Source: G965216905 sp965216905 (GTDB lineage Bacteria > Actinomycetota > Acidimicrobiia > Spongiisociales > ZC4RG35). From it: DNA of 64,000 bases. Under the pieces are notes generated by a model, which was not told where the DNA came from, ran no database searches, and saw only the letters and a program-made list of their open reading frames with translations. Position numbers and translations under genes: made by a program. Location of the stretch: assembly GCA_965216905.1 (NCBI GenBank), contig OZ244213.1:2046001-2110000 (forward strand), given 5' to 3'. This document shows, one piece after another, positions 18,947 to 28,431 of this stretch (within the stretch, counting starts at the first letter, position 1; each line of letters opens with the position of its first letter).

Positions 18947-18958
18947 GCACGCAACATA

Positions 18959-19744
18959 TCAAATCTTGTCTTGTTGGTGCAACTCTCCGGAGGTTGCGGT
19001 GCGGATGCGACTCAGTAGGGCATGGGTGATTCGTTCGGCGGCGGGATCCAGGAGAGAGTTGTGCCGCGCCGAATCGAGCCACAGCAACGAGCACCCCGGG
19101 CCCAAGGCACGGCGAAGGAGGACTGCGGACGACGGGTGAACGGTCTCATCGGTGCGGGACTGGATGACCAGTGACGGGCGGCGGAGCCGGTGAGCGGTGC
19201 GGTAGGCGTCGACCACCACCCGGAGGAGGTGGCGGGCACTGGAGGTATGGAATCCGGGGTAGGTCAGGTCGAAGGCGGCGAGTTCCTGCGGTGCGGTGAT
19301 GCGACCATCGGCGTCCCAGAGCACCGTCGGCACGGCCCAGGAGGCGAACGGAGCGAGGTACAGGCGCGGATTGCGCACGATCACCGGACTGTTGATGGTG
19401 GTGACGCTGCTGGTGGCGAGGCGGGCCGCCACCTGGATGCCGAGCAGGCCACCCATCGACAGGCCGGCCACGTGGACCCGGTGATGGTCCGACACCGCCC
19501 GCACCGCCAACTCGGCCGAGCGGTACCAATCCCGATGGTCGGTTTGCGCCATGTCGTCGATCGACGTGCCGTGGCCGGCGAGCAGCGGCACGGTGACCGT
19601 GTACCCATGCCGGTGAAGGGCGGTGGCCAGTGGCCGGAAGTGGGCCGGAACCCCGGTGAAGCCGTGGAGGAGCACGACGGCCGATCCGTTGGTTCCGTCG
19701 AGTCGGAACGGAGCGGCCAGCGGATGGAAGAGGTCGGGAATCAT
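18959..19744 (-). CDS. Alpha/beta hydrolase (carboxylesterase/monoacylglycerol lipase-like)
   Basis: 261 residues from the ATG at 19742-19744 (MIPDLFHPLAAPFRLDG). The fold is clear: oxyanion-hole HGFTG near residue 27, nucleophile elbow GLSMGG with the catalytic serine near residue 95, the acid in QSRTDETVH and the histidine in SARHNSLLD. Length and spacing match the esterase/lipase group that includes bacillary carboxylesterases (COG1647). It is cytoplasmic, with no signal peptide. First gene of an operon with SatD and a small membrane protein; the natural substrate cannot be told from the sequence. Confidence 0.88.
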   Translation of the reverse strand: MIPDLFHPLAAPFRLDGTNGSAVVLLHGFTGVPAHFRPLATALHRHGYTVTVPLLAGHGTSIDDMAQTDHRDWYRSAELAVRAVSDHHRVHVAGLSMGGLLGIQVAARLATSSVTTINSPVIVRNPRLYLAPFASWAVPTVLWDADGRITAPQELAAFDLTYPGFHTSSARHLLRVVVDAYRTAHRLRRPSLVIQSRTDETVHPSSAVLLRRALGPGCSLLWLDSARHNSLLDPAAERITHALLSRIRTATSGELHQQDKI

Positions 19745-20119
19745 GGCAACCCAGTTTGCCGGGCCATCCAGCGCCGGCAAGCCGGCTCCTGTCGACTTCC
19801 GTCGTCGCAGCACTCGTGTCTGACGCCGACCGGCAGTCGGTACCAGGCTCGTCGCCGACCTTGAAGTCTGTCGGACTTCCCCGACCCGGCGAATGGGGTT
19901 GGCCGAGCAACGCCGCGATCGATCGGAGGTCAGGATGCGCATCCCAGCCCTCATCGCGTCGAGTGCTGAGCGAGTTGGCTCCCGACACCCGGCGACTTCG
20001 ATCGGGGTCGGAGGCTCGCCGACAATATCCATCGTCACGGTCCAGGAGGGCAGGATCCATCCCTTGACGGTTCCCGGTGTTCGAGGAGCGCCACCTGCTG
20101 CGGTAGCGTCCAGGTCGAA
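19745..20119. other. 375-bp intergenic region between divergent genes, no gene recognised
   Basis: It separates the leftward hydrolase operon from the rightward nuclease gene, so both promoters should lie here. Frames are open through much of it, as expected for high GC, but none has a start, RBS or recognisable protein signature. It could contain the remnant of a lost gene; nothing decisive is visible. Confidence 0.5.
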
Positions 20120-21235
20120 ATGGAGAACGACGACGTTGGCAGCGAGGCGGCTCCGGAGCGCGCCTATTCGGCGCTGGTTGACCGGATCGGTGATGAGATC
20201 CTCCGAGCTCAGCGGCGCTTGGTTTCGGAGTCGAACGCCACGGTGGTCGAGTTGTACTGGCAGATTGGGAGGGTGATCGTCGAGTCCCAGAGCGATCATG
20301 GGTACGGGACAGGTCTGATTCCCCGTCTGTCCAGAGATCTTCGGTCACGATATCCAGGCCAGCGAGGGTTCTCGGTGCGGAACCTCCAGTACATGCGTGC
20401 GTTCGCGTCGGCATGGCCCGATCTCGAGAATGTGCAGCAGCTACTGCGCAATCTGGGTTGGGGCCAGATCCAGCTGTTGTTGGACAAGGTGAGCGATTCA
20501 TCGGTGCGGGAGTGGTACGCCCGCCGGTCGGTATCGGGTGGCTGGACGCAGGGCATCCTCGCCGACCGGATCAATGCCCAACTCCACTTGCGAGAAGGTG
20601 CGGCCCCGTCCAACTTCGAGCGGCTCCCAGCCGAGGCCGACCCGAATGTCTTGGACCGATTGGCAACGGATCCCTATCGACTCGACTTCATCGCTTTGGA
20701 GCCGAATGCCGTCGAGCGGCGGTTGGAGGAAGCTTTGGTGTCCCGGATCAGCGAGTTTCTGACCCAGTTGGGTAGCGGCTTTGCCTACATGGGCCGTCAG
20801 CACCAGGTCACCGTAGGTCGTAGCGACTTCTTCCTCGATCTGTTGTTCTACAACACCCACCTTCATTCGTACGTGGTGTTCGAGATCAAGGCGAGACCGT
20901 TCCAGCCGGGGGACATCGGCCAGCTCGGGTTCTACGTCACTGCTATCGACCGTCAGCTTCGCGCCGAGGTCGACGGTCCCACCGTCGGGGTGTTGTTGGT
21001 CACCGACCGAGACGACCTGGTCGTCGAGTACGCGTTGGCCGACTCCAACAACCCGATGACGGTTCCTCGCTACACCTACAACGAGCTCCCAGAGCCGATC
21101 CGGGCTGAACTGCCCACCATCGCCGAGCTGGAGACGGTCGTGGCCTCGTCCCGACTCGTGTGGGACGTCGAGGCGCCCGACGGATCCATCGACTCCGACC
21201 AGGAGAGCGAGGCGAACTCTGCAGCCGACGCATAG
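20120..21235 (+). CDS. YhcG/DUF1016-family PD-(D/E)XK nuclease
   Basis: 371 residues. The N-terminal helical DUF1016 domain (about 20-190) has VVELYWQIGRVIVESQ, GFSVRNLQYMRAFA and LGWGQIQLLLDKV. The C-terminal nuclease domain (about 200-345) has the PD-(D/E)XK core: FFLDLLFYN supplies the first acid and YVVFEIKARPF the E-x-K pair, followed by QLGFYVTAIDRQLR. All catalytic positions look intact. Members are often found in restriction or other defence and mobile contexts, and some are encoded alone; the target is unknown. Here it is a single gene flanked by noncoding DNA on both sides, which fits a horizontally acquired cassette. Confidence 0.88.
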   Translation: MENDDVGSEAAPERAYSALVDRIGDEILRAQRRLVSESNATVVELYWQIGRVIVESQSDHGYGTGLIPRLSRDLRSRYPGQRGFSVRNLQYMRAFASAWPDLENVQQLLRNLGWGQIQLLLDKVSDSSVREWYARRSVSGGWTQGILADRINAQLHLREGAAPSNFERLPAEADPNVLDRLATDPYRLDFIALEPNAVERRLEEALVSRISEFLTQLGSGFAYMGRQHQVTVGRSDFFLDLLFYNTHLHSYVVFEIKARPFQPGDIGQLGFYVTAIDRQLRAEVDGPTVGVLLVTDRDDLVVEYALADSNNPMTVPRYTYNELPEPIRAELPTIAELETVVASSRLVWDVEAPDGSIDSDQESEANSAADA

Positions 21236-21475
21236 CGACCCACGCCGTCGATTGGGGGCTCAGATTCGCGTACTGCTGGCAGGCCAGTGTCAGCCCCTTG
21301 TCGTTTGGCCGAACAGGTGGGCGCTGGCGAGGATTATCCGTGACGCCAACCTGTGGCGAGGCGCGCCGAGGCGGGCGATCTGCCGTCCTACTACTGGCCC
21401 CTACGGCCTCCGAGCACGATCACCGGCAGCTCGTGGATCCCCGCCGCTCGCATCGGATCCGACCGGCAGCCTGGG

Positions 21476-23563
21476 CTATGACTGCATCGCCTGTTCGATG
21501 CCGTGAACGATTCGGTCGGTGCCCACCAGGGCGTGCTTCTCGATGAAGAACTGGGGCCACGGAGTGTCGAAGCCGGTGACGCGGACGATCGGGGCCTCCA
21601 GCGAGTACATCGCCTTCTCCGCCACCGTCGCCGCCACTTCGGCTGCCATGCCGCACGCACCCTGCGGCTCTTGGACGCACACCAGCCGCCCCGTCTTCTC
21701 GACGGAGGCCAAGACGGTCTCGCGATCCCACGGGAACAGCGTCCGCAAGTCGATGACCTCGACATCCCAGCGTTCCGCCACGGCCTCGGCCGCCCTTCGC
21801 GCCACCGGAACCATGCCGCCATACGTCACGAGCGTGAGATCGGACCCCTCGCGACAGACCTTCGCCTTCCCGATGGGAAGCGTGTAGTGATCCGTGGGCA
21901 CATCTTCCCGCCCCGCCCGGTACAGCACCTTCGGTTCCAGGAAGATGACCGGGTCGGTACCTTCGAGCGCGGATGCCAGCAAACCCTTGGCGTCGATCGG
22001 TGAGGATGGACAGATCACCACCAGACCGGGGGCATGGACGAAGTACGCCTCCGGTGAGTCGCAGTGGTGTTCATGCGCCCCGATCCCGGCGCCACTGGGG
22101 AATCGGACCACCACCGGCAGCTCCACATGACCGCGAGAGCGGTACCGGTAGCGGCCGAGGTGACTCACGATCTGATCGAACGCCGGATAGACGAACCCGT
22201 CGAACTGGATCTCGGCCACCGGTCGGGCACCGGCGATCGCCATTCCCACCGCGGTGCCGACGATCCCCGACTCGTTGAGGGGGGTGTCCATCACCCGAAC
22301 GTCGCCGAACTTCTGCTGAAGGCCCTGGGTGACTCGGAACACGCCGCCGGTCTGCCCGATGTCCTCGCCCAACAGCAGCGCATGGTCGTCGCGCTCCATC
22401 GCCTGGTCGAGGGCGGCGTTGATCGCCTCGGCCATCGTCCAGCGTTGCGTCGGGCCGGAGGGCAGGTCTTCGGAGTCGACCGCCCACACCTCGTCGTCGC
22501 CAAACGAGGTCACCGTCTCTCCGTTCGCACGCTGCATTTCGTGGAGCTGTTCCACCACGGTCGCAGGGATACGGCTGAACGCATGTCGGATGGCCTCGTC
22601 CCGCTCGGGCACCGGCCGTGCCTCGATGTCGACGATGGCAGCGTCCACCAACTCCTTCACCTCCATCGCCACCTTCTCGCCGACCCGGTCATCCCAATGG
22701 CCGATCGAGTCGAGATGGGCTCGCAGCCGGTCGATGGGGTCGCGACGCTTCCACTGCTCCACCTCGGCCCGATCTCGATAGAGGCTGTCGTCATCGGCGG
22801 TGCCGTGCGCGCCGTAGCGGTAGGTCATCGCCTCGATCAGCGTTGGTCCGCCACCCGCTCTTGCCCGTTCGACCGCCCGGCGGGTCGCCAGGTACACCGC
22901 CACGGGGTCCATGCCGTCTACCCGAATCCCCTCGAATCCGTAGGCGATCGCCTTCTGGGCGATGGTCTCGGAGGCGGTCTGCTTCTCGTAGGGCAGCGAG
23001 ATGGCGTACCCGTTGTTGGCGCAGATGAACACGGTTGGTGTCTCCCACACGCCGGCGAAGTTCATCCCGGCGTGGAAGTCGGTTTCCGAGGTCGCGCCAT
23101 CGCCGAAGTACACGGCGGTCACCGTGTCATCCCCGCGCAGCTTCGTCACATACGAGTACCCCACTGCATGGGGGAGCTGGCTGGCGATGGGGACGGCAAC
23201 GATTCCCATTCGGTGCCGCAGGACATCCCAGTCGGAGTTCGGCATGCCGCGCCAGTAGGCCATCAGCACGTCGACCGGGAGATCGCGAGCGAGTTGAACG
23301 CCGTGCTCCCGATAGCTCGGGAACACGAAGTCGTCGGGTCCGAGCGCCAAGGCCGAGCCGATCTGTACCGCCTCCTGGCCCTCGAGCATCGCATAGGTGC
23401 CGATCCGCCCTTGGCGCTGGAGGGACACCATGCGCCGATCGAATTCGCGAGTGAGGACCATCAACCGATACATCGAACGGAGCAACTCGACGTCGAGTTC
23501 GGGGTCTTCTCCGACGAGCCGTCCCTGTGTATCCAGTACCTGGTAGGTGGGGAAGGTCTCCAT
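21476..23563 (-). CDS. 2-oxoacid dehydrogenase E1, alpha and beta subunits fused
   Basis: 695 residues. Residues about 1-345 are an E1-alpha (RMVSLQRQGRIGTYAMLEGQ, YFGDGATSETDFHAGMNFAG with the GDG thiamine-diphosphate motif, HGTADD phosphorylation-loop region). After a linker of about 25 residues, about 375-695 are an E1-beta (MAEAINAALDQAMERDD, LLGEDIGQTGGVF, FPSGAGIGAHEHH, VIDLRTLFPWD). It decarboxylates a branched-chain 2-oxoacid or pyruvate; the sequence does not settle which. The ATG at 23561-23563 is chosen over the adjacent GTG at 23566. No E2 or E3 gene is adjacent, so the partner subunits must be elsewhere. Confidence 0.92.
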   Translation of the reverse strand: METFPTYQVLDTQGRLVGEDPELDVELLRSMYRLMVLTREFDRRMVSLQRQGRIGTYAMLEGQEAVQIGSALALGPDDFVFPSYREHGVQLARDLPVDVLMAYWRGMPNSDWDVLRHRMGIVAVPIASQLPHAVGYSYVTKLRGDDTVTAVYFGDGATSETDFHAGMNFAGVWETPTVFICANNGYAISLPYEKQTASETIAQKAIAYGFEGIRVDGMDPVAVYLATRRAVERARAGGGPTLIEAMTYRYGAHGTADDDSLYRDRAEVEQWKRRDPIDRLRAHLDSIGHWDDRVGEKVAMEVKELVDAAIVDIEARPVPERDEAIRHAFSRIPATVVEQLHEMQRANGETVTSFGDDEVWAVDSEDLPSGPTQRWTMAEAINAALDQAMERDDHALLLGEDIGQTGGVFRVTQGLQQKFGDVRVMDTPLNESGIVGTAVGMAIAGARPVAEIQFDGFVYPAFDQIVSHLGRYRYRSRGHVELPVVVRFPSGAGIGAHEHHCDSPEAYFVHAPGLVVICPSSPIDAKGLLASALEGTDPVIFLEPKVLYRAGREDVPTDHYTLPIGKAKVCREGSDLTLVTYGGMVPVARRAAEAVAERWDVEVIDLRTLFPWDRETVLASVEKTGRLVCVQEPQGACGMAAEVAATVAEKAMYSLEAPIVRVTGFDTPWPQFFIEKHALVGTDRIVHGIEQAMQS

Positions 23564-23629
23564 CACCGATCAGTTTGGCAGAAAGCGCGACCGGCGCCTC
23601 CGGGCGGTTCGGCGGGACTCTTCCATATT

Positions 23630-23635
23630 GATACT
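23630..23635 (+). promoter_or_regulatory. Probable -10 element (GATACT) of hisC
   Basis: TTGATACTGTCGGACC directly precedes the hisC ATG. With the -10 hexamer 8 bp before the ATG, the transcript would begin at or within 3 bases of the start codon, and no Shine-Dalgarno is present. The string GATACTGTC recurs at 35862-35870 upstream of another start. Confidence 0.45.
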
Positions 23636-23643
23636 GTCGGACC

Positions 23644-24723
23644 ATGCCTGACTTTCGCTCCGACATCCGGGAGATCTCGCCATATCGGCCCGGCCGCCCC
23701 ATCGCCGATGTCGCCGCCGAGCACGGCTTCGACCCGGCCGAAGTCGTCAAGCTGGCGTCCAACGAGAACCCGTTCCCTCCCTTTGCGGCGGTGCAGACCG
23801 CCATCGAGAACGCCATCGGCGAGATCAACCGCTACCCCGACAATGAGGCGCGTCTGTTGCGGATTGAACTCGCCGACCAACTCGGGGTGTCGTTCGAAGA
23901 GGTGTGGGTTGGGGGTGGATCTTCCGAGTTGCTTCGAGTGACCGCCATGGCGCTCGGGGGCCCAGGGACCGCCGCCGTCTACGCCTGGCCCTCATTCGTC
24001 ATCTATCGGCTGGGTTCGGTCTTGGCGATGACCGAGCGGATCGAGGTGCCCCTCGATGATCGCCTCCGCCATGACCTCGATTCCATGTTGGAGGCCATCA
24101 CCGACGACACGACGCTCGTCTACGTCTGCAACCCCAATAACCCCACCGGCACGATCCGCGCCGCGTCGGCGATCGACGACTTCATCGAAGCCGTCCCCGA
24201 GCGGGTGATGGTCCTGGTCGACGAGGCGTATCACGAGTACGTCACCCACCCCGATCATCGGACGGCCATCCCCCACGCCACCGAGCGGCCCAATGTGATG
24301 GTGCTGCGCACCTTCTCCAAGATCCACGGCCTCGCCACCCTCCGGGTGGGCTACGCGGTGACCCAGGCTCAGAACGTCACCGAACTCCGCAAAGCCCAAG
24401 CGCCGTTCACCGTGTCGACGCTCGGCCAGGTGGCTGCCCTCGAATCTCTCCGGCACCCGGACGAGTTGTGGCGGAGAGCGGAGGTCAATGCGGCCGGGAG
24501 GAGCGTCATCGAATCGGCGCTCGAGGAACTGGGGGTGACGTTCGTGCCGAGTCAGGCCAACTTCGTCTATTTCCGAATGACGCCCGCGATGTCGGTGGAC
24601 GAGACCTTCACGGCGCGAGGCATCATCGTGCGGCCGTTCGGGGATTCCTGGGTACGGGTGAGCGTCGGAGAGACGCGGGAGAACGATCGTCTGGTCGAGG
24701 CGCTTCGGTCGGCGATGGGCTGA
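23644..24723 (+). CDS. hisC: Histidinol-phosphate aminotransferase
   Basis: 359 residues, the usual size. Fold-type I PLP enzyme: KLASNENPFPP at the N-terminus, the CNPNNPTGT segment, LVDEAYHEY with the aspartate that holds the PLP nitrogen, and the Schiff-base lysine in RTFSKIHGLATLRVGY. It transfers an amino group from glutamate to imidazole-acetol phosphate in histidine synthesis; relatives in actinobacteria may also accept aromatic 2-oxoacids. It lies alone, divergent from the E1 gene and not within a his operon, so the aromatic aminotransferase alternative cannot be excluded. Confidence 0.9.
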   Translation: MPDFRSDIREISPYRPGRPIADVAAEHGFDPAEVVKLASNENPFPPFAAVQTAIENAIGEINRYPDNEARLLRIELADQLGVSFEEVWVGGGSSELLRVTAMALGGPGTAAVYAWPSFVIYRLGSVLAMTERIEVPLDDRLRHDLDSMLEAITDDTTLVYVCNPNNPTGTIRAASAIDDFIEAVPERVMVLVDEAYHEYVTHPDHRTAIPHATERPNVMVLRTFSKIHGLATLRVGYAVTQAQNVTELRKAQAPFTVSTLGQVAALESLRHPDELWRRAEVNAAGRSVIESALEELGVTFVPSQANFVYFRMTPAMSVDETFTARGIIVRPFGDSWVRVSVGETRENDRLVEALRSAMG

Positions 24724-24798
24724 TCCGGGTTTGGTCTCGGCGACGAAGGTCGTTTCAATGTCGGAACTCGCACCCTCTCCTATTCGAAGGACCAGCTT

Positions 24799-27339
24799 GT
24801 GAAACTCGTCACGAATCTGTTCGCCTCGCTCGTGAAGCGGTCGCCGTGGCTGGTGGTGGCGGTGGTGGTCGTCCTCACGCTGATCTTCGGATTCTTGTCG
24901 AGTGGCATCGAGATCGCCCAGGGCAACGAGGGTTTCGCTCCCGACAACGAAGAGATCCAAGCCTCCGAGCGGATCAGCGAGTTGTTCGGCTCCGGGGCAC
25001 AGGAAGGTGTGCTCCAGGTCATCGTGCGCCGGACCGACGGCGGCGACGTCATCAGCGCCGAAGGTCTCAAGTTGGTCGACGAGATCGGGCGCACCATCGT
25101 CGAATCCGCCGGACCGGACGCGCTGTCCGAGCAGCCCAACCGGCCGCCCGTCGTCTCGTTCCTGGCGCCGGTGCAACAAGCCGCCGCCCAGGGTGCGCCG
25201 GTCGGAGACGACGCCGCGGTGGACGCCGCCTACACCCAGGCCCTCCAGTCGCCCGAGTTCCAACAGCAGGGGGGCTTCGTCACCGCCTTGCTGGCCGAAG
25301 GCTCCGACCCCCAGCAGGCGACGGCTCCCGGAGGGCTGGTGCTGGCGTTCCTGAAGGCGCCGGACGGGCTCGATGCAACGGAAGCATTCGATGCCGCCAT
25401 CGAACTCGAAACCGAGATCGACGAGGCGCTCTCCGCCATTGCGGTGCCGGACGGATTCGAGGTCCGGCCGTTCAGCTTCAACCTGCTGTTCGCCAGCGGG
25501 TCGGACTTCACGGACGAGGTGGGCCGGCTGTTCGGGTTCGCTGCATTGATCATCCTGGTCATTCTCGGTTTCGTGTACTGGCTCAAGCCGCGCGGATCGG
25601 CCACCCTCGGCACAACCGGCCGGAGAACGCTGGCCGATGTACTCATCACGCTGTTCACGATCTTTGCCGCCATCGGATGGATGCAGGGGATCGGTGTGCT
25701 GCTCGAGCGGGCCGGCGTCATCGGAAGCTTCAACCCGGTCACCCAGATCGTCCCGATCCTGCTGATCGGTCTCGGAGTGGATTACGGCATCCACCTGACC
25801 TCTCGCTACCGCGAGGAGGTCGGCAAAGGCGACTCGGTCGATGGCTCGGTGAATCGAGCGATCAACACCGTCGGGGTGGCGCTGGCGCTCGCCACGATCA
25901 CCACGGTGATCGGGTTTCTCACGAACGTCTTCAACCCGGTTCCGGCCCTGAAGGACTTCGGCATCCTGTCGGCGGTCGGGATCCTCGGGGCGTTCATCCT
26001 GATGCTGACTTTCGTGCCGGCCGTGCGGACGTTGCTCGACCGGCGGGCCGAGCGGGAGGGCCGGCTGCCGGTCGAGGCGATGGACGCCTCCGATCAGCGG
26101 CTGCTCCCTCAGATCATGGAACGGACCGCGGTGCTCGCCGAGCACCTCGCGATTCCGACGATCATCGTGTCGTTGGTACTCACCGGGCTGGGCGTGTGGG
26201 GGCTGAGCAACCTGGAGACTCGCTTCTCCTTCACCGACTTCCTGCCCGAGGATGCACCGGCGGTGCAGACCCTCGACCTGATCACCGAGGAGTTCGGTGG
26301 TGGCCTGGGTGAAACGACCCAGGTGCTGGTGGAGGGCGATGACCTCGCCACCGGCGCCTTCCACAATGCCCTGGTCGACACGACCGATCGCCTGGCCGAC
26401 GTCGATGATGTCGTCACCTTCGACACCCCGGCCGGCTCGTTCCCGGCAGTCACCTCGCCCGTGTCACTCCTGCAACAGCTGTTCGCACAGGGTCCGGAGG
26501 CTGCCCCCCCGGAGGTGCTCGCCGCCGCCCAGCAGGTGGGGCTGGGACCCGACCTGAGGGTCCAGGTCGAGGATGCCGATGTCGGTCCGCTGTGGTCCGC
26601 CGTCGCCGCAGCCGTTCCGGAGGAGTGGCCGAGCGTGGTCCACTCGAGCGGCGAGTCGATCGACGCGGTGCTTCTCGATATCCAAACCCAGGCGGGCGAG
26701 GCAGGCGCCGACGACCTGCGGGTGGCGTTGAACGATGCGGTCGTACCCCTTACCGGCGTGGGTGCGGAGACGATCCCCACATCCCAGAACATCATCTCGG
26801 CGGTGATCGTGGATGCGCTGGCATCGTCTCAGACCCAGTCGCTGCTGATCACCCTCGTGATCGCCACGATCGTGCTGGCCATCAGCTTCTACTTCGAGAA
26901 CCGGCGCCCCATGCTCGGGGTCTTGACCATGCTGCCGGTGGCGATGGTCGTGTTCTGGACCTACGGACTGATGTACGCCACCGACATCCCGTTCGGACCG
27001 GTGACCGCCACGCTCGCTGCGTTGGCGGTGGGGATCGGGGTGCCCTTCACGATCCACATCGCTCGACGCTTCGAGGAAGACCGCCAACGGTTTGCCGATC
27101 TGGATGATGCCATCCGGTCCACGACCCGGCATACCGGTGGTGCGCTGGCCGGTTCCGCCTTCACCACCATGGCGGGGTTCGGAATCCTCATCACCTCGAC
27201 GCTCACCCCGTTTCAGCAGATGGGACAGGTCACCGTCTACGCCATCGGGTTGTCGCTGATCGGAGCCATCCTCGTACTCCCCAGCCTGCTGGCGGTGTGG
27301 GAGCGCTGGCACCGCCGCCGAGGCGGTACGGTGGCCTGA
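24799..27339 (+). CDS. RND/MMPL-family membrane transporter
   Basis: 846 residues from a GTG at 24799 with CGAAGG upstream. Two repeated halves: TM1 (about 15-35), a large extracytoplasmic loop (about 36-235), a five-helix bundle (about 237-415), then a linker and the same pattern again (TM at about 450, loop, bundle at about 680-840). Hallmarks are GLGVDYGIHLTSRYREE in the first half and VGIGVPFTIHIARRFEED in the second, the helix-4 motif of MMPL-type exporters; the first half keeps the Asp-Tyr pair typical of proton relay (GVDYG), the second has PFT instead. Such proteins export lipids or other hydrophobic molecules. Followed 15 bp later by a DUF3237 gene. Confidence 0.9.
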   Translation: MKLVTNLFASLVKRSPWLVVAVVVVLTLIFGFLSSGIEIAQGNEGFAPDNEEIQASERISELFGSGAQEGVLQVIVRRTDGGDVISAEGLKLVDEIGRTIVESAGPDALSEQPNRPPVVSFLAPVQQAAAQGAPVGDDAAVDAAYTQALQSPEFQQQGGFVTALLAEGSDPQQATAPGGLVLAFLKAPDGLDATEAFDAAIELETEIDEALSAIAVPDGFEVRPFSFNLLFASGSDFTDEVGRLFGFAALIILVILGFVYWLKPRGSATLGTTGRRTLADVLITLFTIFAAIGWMQGIGVLLERAGVIGSFNPVTQIVPILLIGLGVDYGIHLTSRYREEVGKGDSVDGSVNRAINTVGVALALATITTVIGFLTNVFNPVPALKDFGILSAVGILGAFILMLTFVPAVRTLLDRRAEREGRLPVEAMDASDQRLLPQIMERTAVLAEHLAIPTIIVSLVLTGLGVWGLSNLETRFSFTDFLPEDAPAVQTLDLITEEFGGGLGETTQVLVEGDDLATGAFHNALVDTTDRLADVDDVVTFDTPAGSFPAVTSPVSLLQQLFAQGPEAAPPEVLAAAQQVGLGPDLRVQVEDADVGPLWSAVAAAVPEEWPSVVHSSGESIDAVLLDIQTQAGEAGADDLRVALNDAVVPLTGVGAETIPTSQNIISAVIVDALASSQTQSLLITLVIATIVLAISFYFENRRPMLGVLTMLPVAMVVFWTYGLMYATDIPFGPVTATLAALAVGIGVPFTIHIARRFEEDRQRFADLDDAIRSTTRHTGGALAGSAFTTMAGFGILITSTLTPFQQMGQVTVYAIGLSLIGAILVLPSLLAVWERWHRRRGGTVA

Positions 27340-27354
27340 CAAGGAAGGAGACCC

Positions 27355-27762
27355 GTGCCCGAACTCGAGCACTTCTGCACCATCGAAGCCGACATGAAGC
27401 CGCGGATGATCGGAACCACGCCATCCGGGACCCGAATCGACTTTCCATTCGAAGGCGAGGCCACCGGACCGCACTGGGAAGGGAGCCGGCCGGTGCGGGG
27501 GACCGACCATCTCACCGTCCGTTCGGACGGCAACATGGACCTGGAGATCCACGGGACGATCGGGGCCAAGCGGGACACCGTCGCATATCGAGCCACCGGG
27601 GTCAGCATCGGCGTCAGCCCGACCGAGGCTCATCCCCAAGAGTTGCTGACGTTTGCGACCGGGAACGAGGACCTCGGGTGGTTGAACTCCTGTATCGGCG
27701 TCGCGCTGGGCAAGGGCGTCGAGGGCAAGCTGACGCTCGACGTATACATCGTTCGTCCGTGA
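27355..27762 (+). CDS. DUF3237 family protein
   Basis: 135 residues from a GTG at 27355 with AAGGAAGGAG at 27341-27350. Soluble beta-barrel-like sequence: HFCTIEADMKPRMIGTTPSG, then FPFEGEATGPHWEG and DLEIHGTIGA, ending with LTLDVYIVRP. The pattern matches DUF3237 (lipocalin-like fold), whose function is unknown. It is 15 bp downstream of the MMPL gene and almost certainly co-transcribed, so it may handle a small hydrophobic ligand connected with the exporter; that link is inference. Confidence 0.8.
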   Translation: MPELEHFCTIEADMKPRMIGTTPSGTRIDFPFEGEATGPHWEGSRPVRGTDHLTVRSDGNMDLEIHGTIGAKRDTVAYRATGVSIGVSPTEAHPQELLTFATGNEDLGWLNSCIGVALGKGVEGKLTLDVYIVRP

Positions 27763-27835
27763 AAGACAGCCCGACCCGGTAGCATTCTCTCGGGCGTGGA
27801 CGGTTCTTCGCCCGGGCCCGTAGGAGGGGCGAGAC

Positions 27836-28408
27836 ATGGAATCGATCGGGTTGCTGGCCGGCAGCGGCTGGGCTGCAGGGCTGAATCTCTATGCGGTGAC
27901 GCTGGTTCTGGGATTGGCGGGTCGGCTCGGCTGGGCCGACATCCCCCAGGTGCTCACCAGGACCGATGTGCTGATCACGGCCGGGGTTCTCTTCCTCATC
28001 GAGTTCGTGATCGACAAGGTCCCGCTCTTCGACTCCGGCTGGGACCTGCTCCACACGGTGGTGAGGCCGTTGGGTGCGGCGGCGCTCGGCTTCGTCATCG
28101 CCGGCGATTCGGGATCGATCAGTCAGGCGCTCGGTGCGCTCGTCGCCGGGTCGCTCGCCACGACCAGCCACACCAGCAAGGCCTCGGTCCGAGCGGCGGT
28201 GAACACGTCGCCGGAACCCGTATCCAACATGGCGCTGTCGGTGTTCGAGGACGGGCTCGCCGGCGGCCTCGTGGGTCTGGCGATCGCCATGCCGGCGGTC
28301 GCCGTCGTGGTGGTGATCCTGCTCGCGCTGGCCTCCATCGTGATCACCTTCAAGTTGTGGTCCGCCGTCAGACGGATGCTCTTCCGCGTGTTCCCACCGG
28401 CGGTTTGA
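27836..28408 (+). CDS. DUF4126 membrane protein
   Basis: 190 residues, mainly hydrophobic with five likely helices. It opens with SGWAAGLNLYAVTLVLGLAG, followed by FLIEFVIDKVPLFDSGWDLL and SHTSKASVRAAVNTSPEPVS, the signature of the DUF4126 family (role unknown). The string CGGTAGCATTC at 27778-27788 may supply its -10 element, and a GGAGG at 27822-27826 precedes the ATG. Confidence 0.85.
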   Translation: MESIGLLAGSGWAAGLNLYAVTLVLGLAGRLGWADIPQVLTRTDVLITAGVLFLIEFVIDKVPLFDSGWDLLHTVVRPLGAAALGFVIAGDSGSISQALGALVAGSLATTSHTSKASVRAAVNTSPEPVSNMALSVFEDGLAGGLVGLAIAMPAVAVVVVILLALASIVITFKLWSAVRRMLFRVFPPAV

Positions 28409-28431
28409 CTCGCGGTCGTGCGGCGCCTGGC

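Noticed and set aside
22064..26364. Very long open frames antisense to the E1 and MMPL genes (and similar ones antisense to kgd, leuC and hppA)
   Set aside because: They mirror the codon-position GC bias of the real genes, have no RBS, no recognisable domains and odd composition (runs of Arg, His, Gly). The opposite strand encodes well-known proteins in full.
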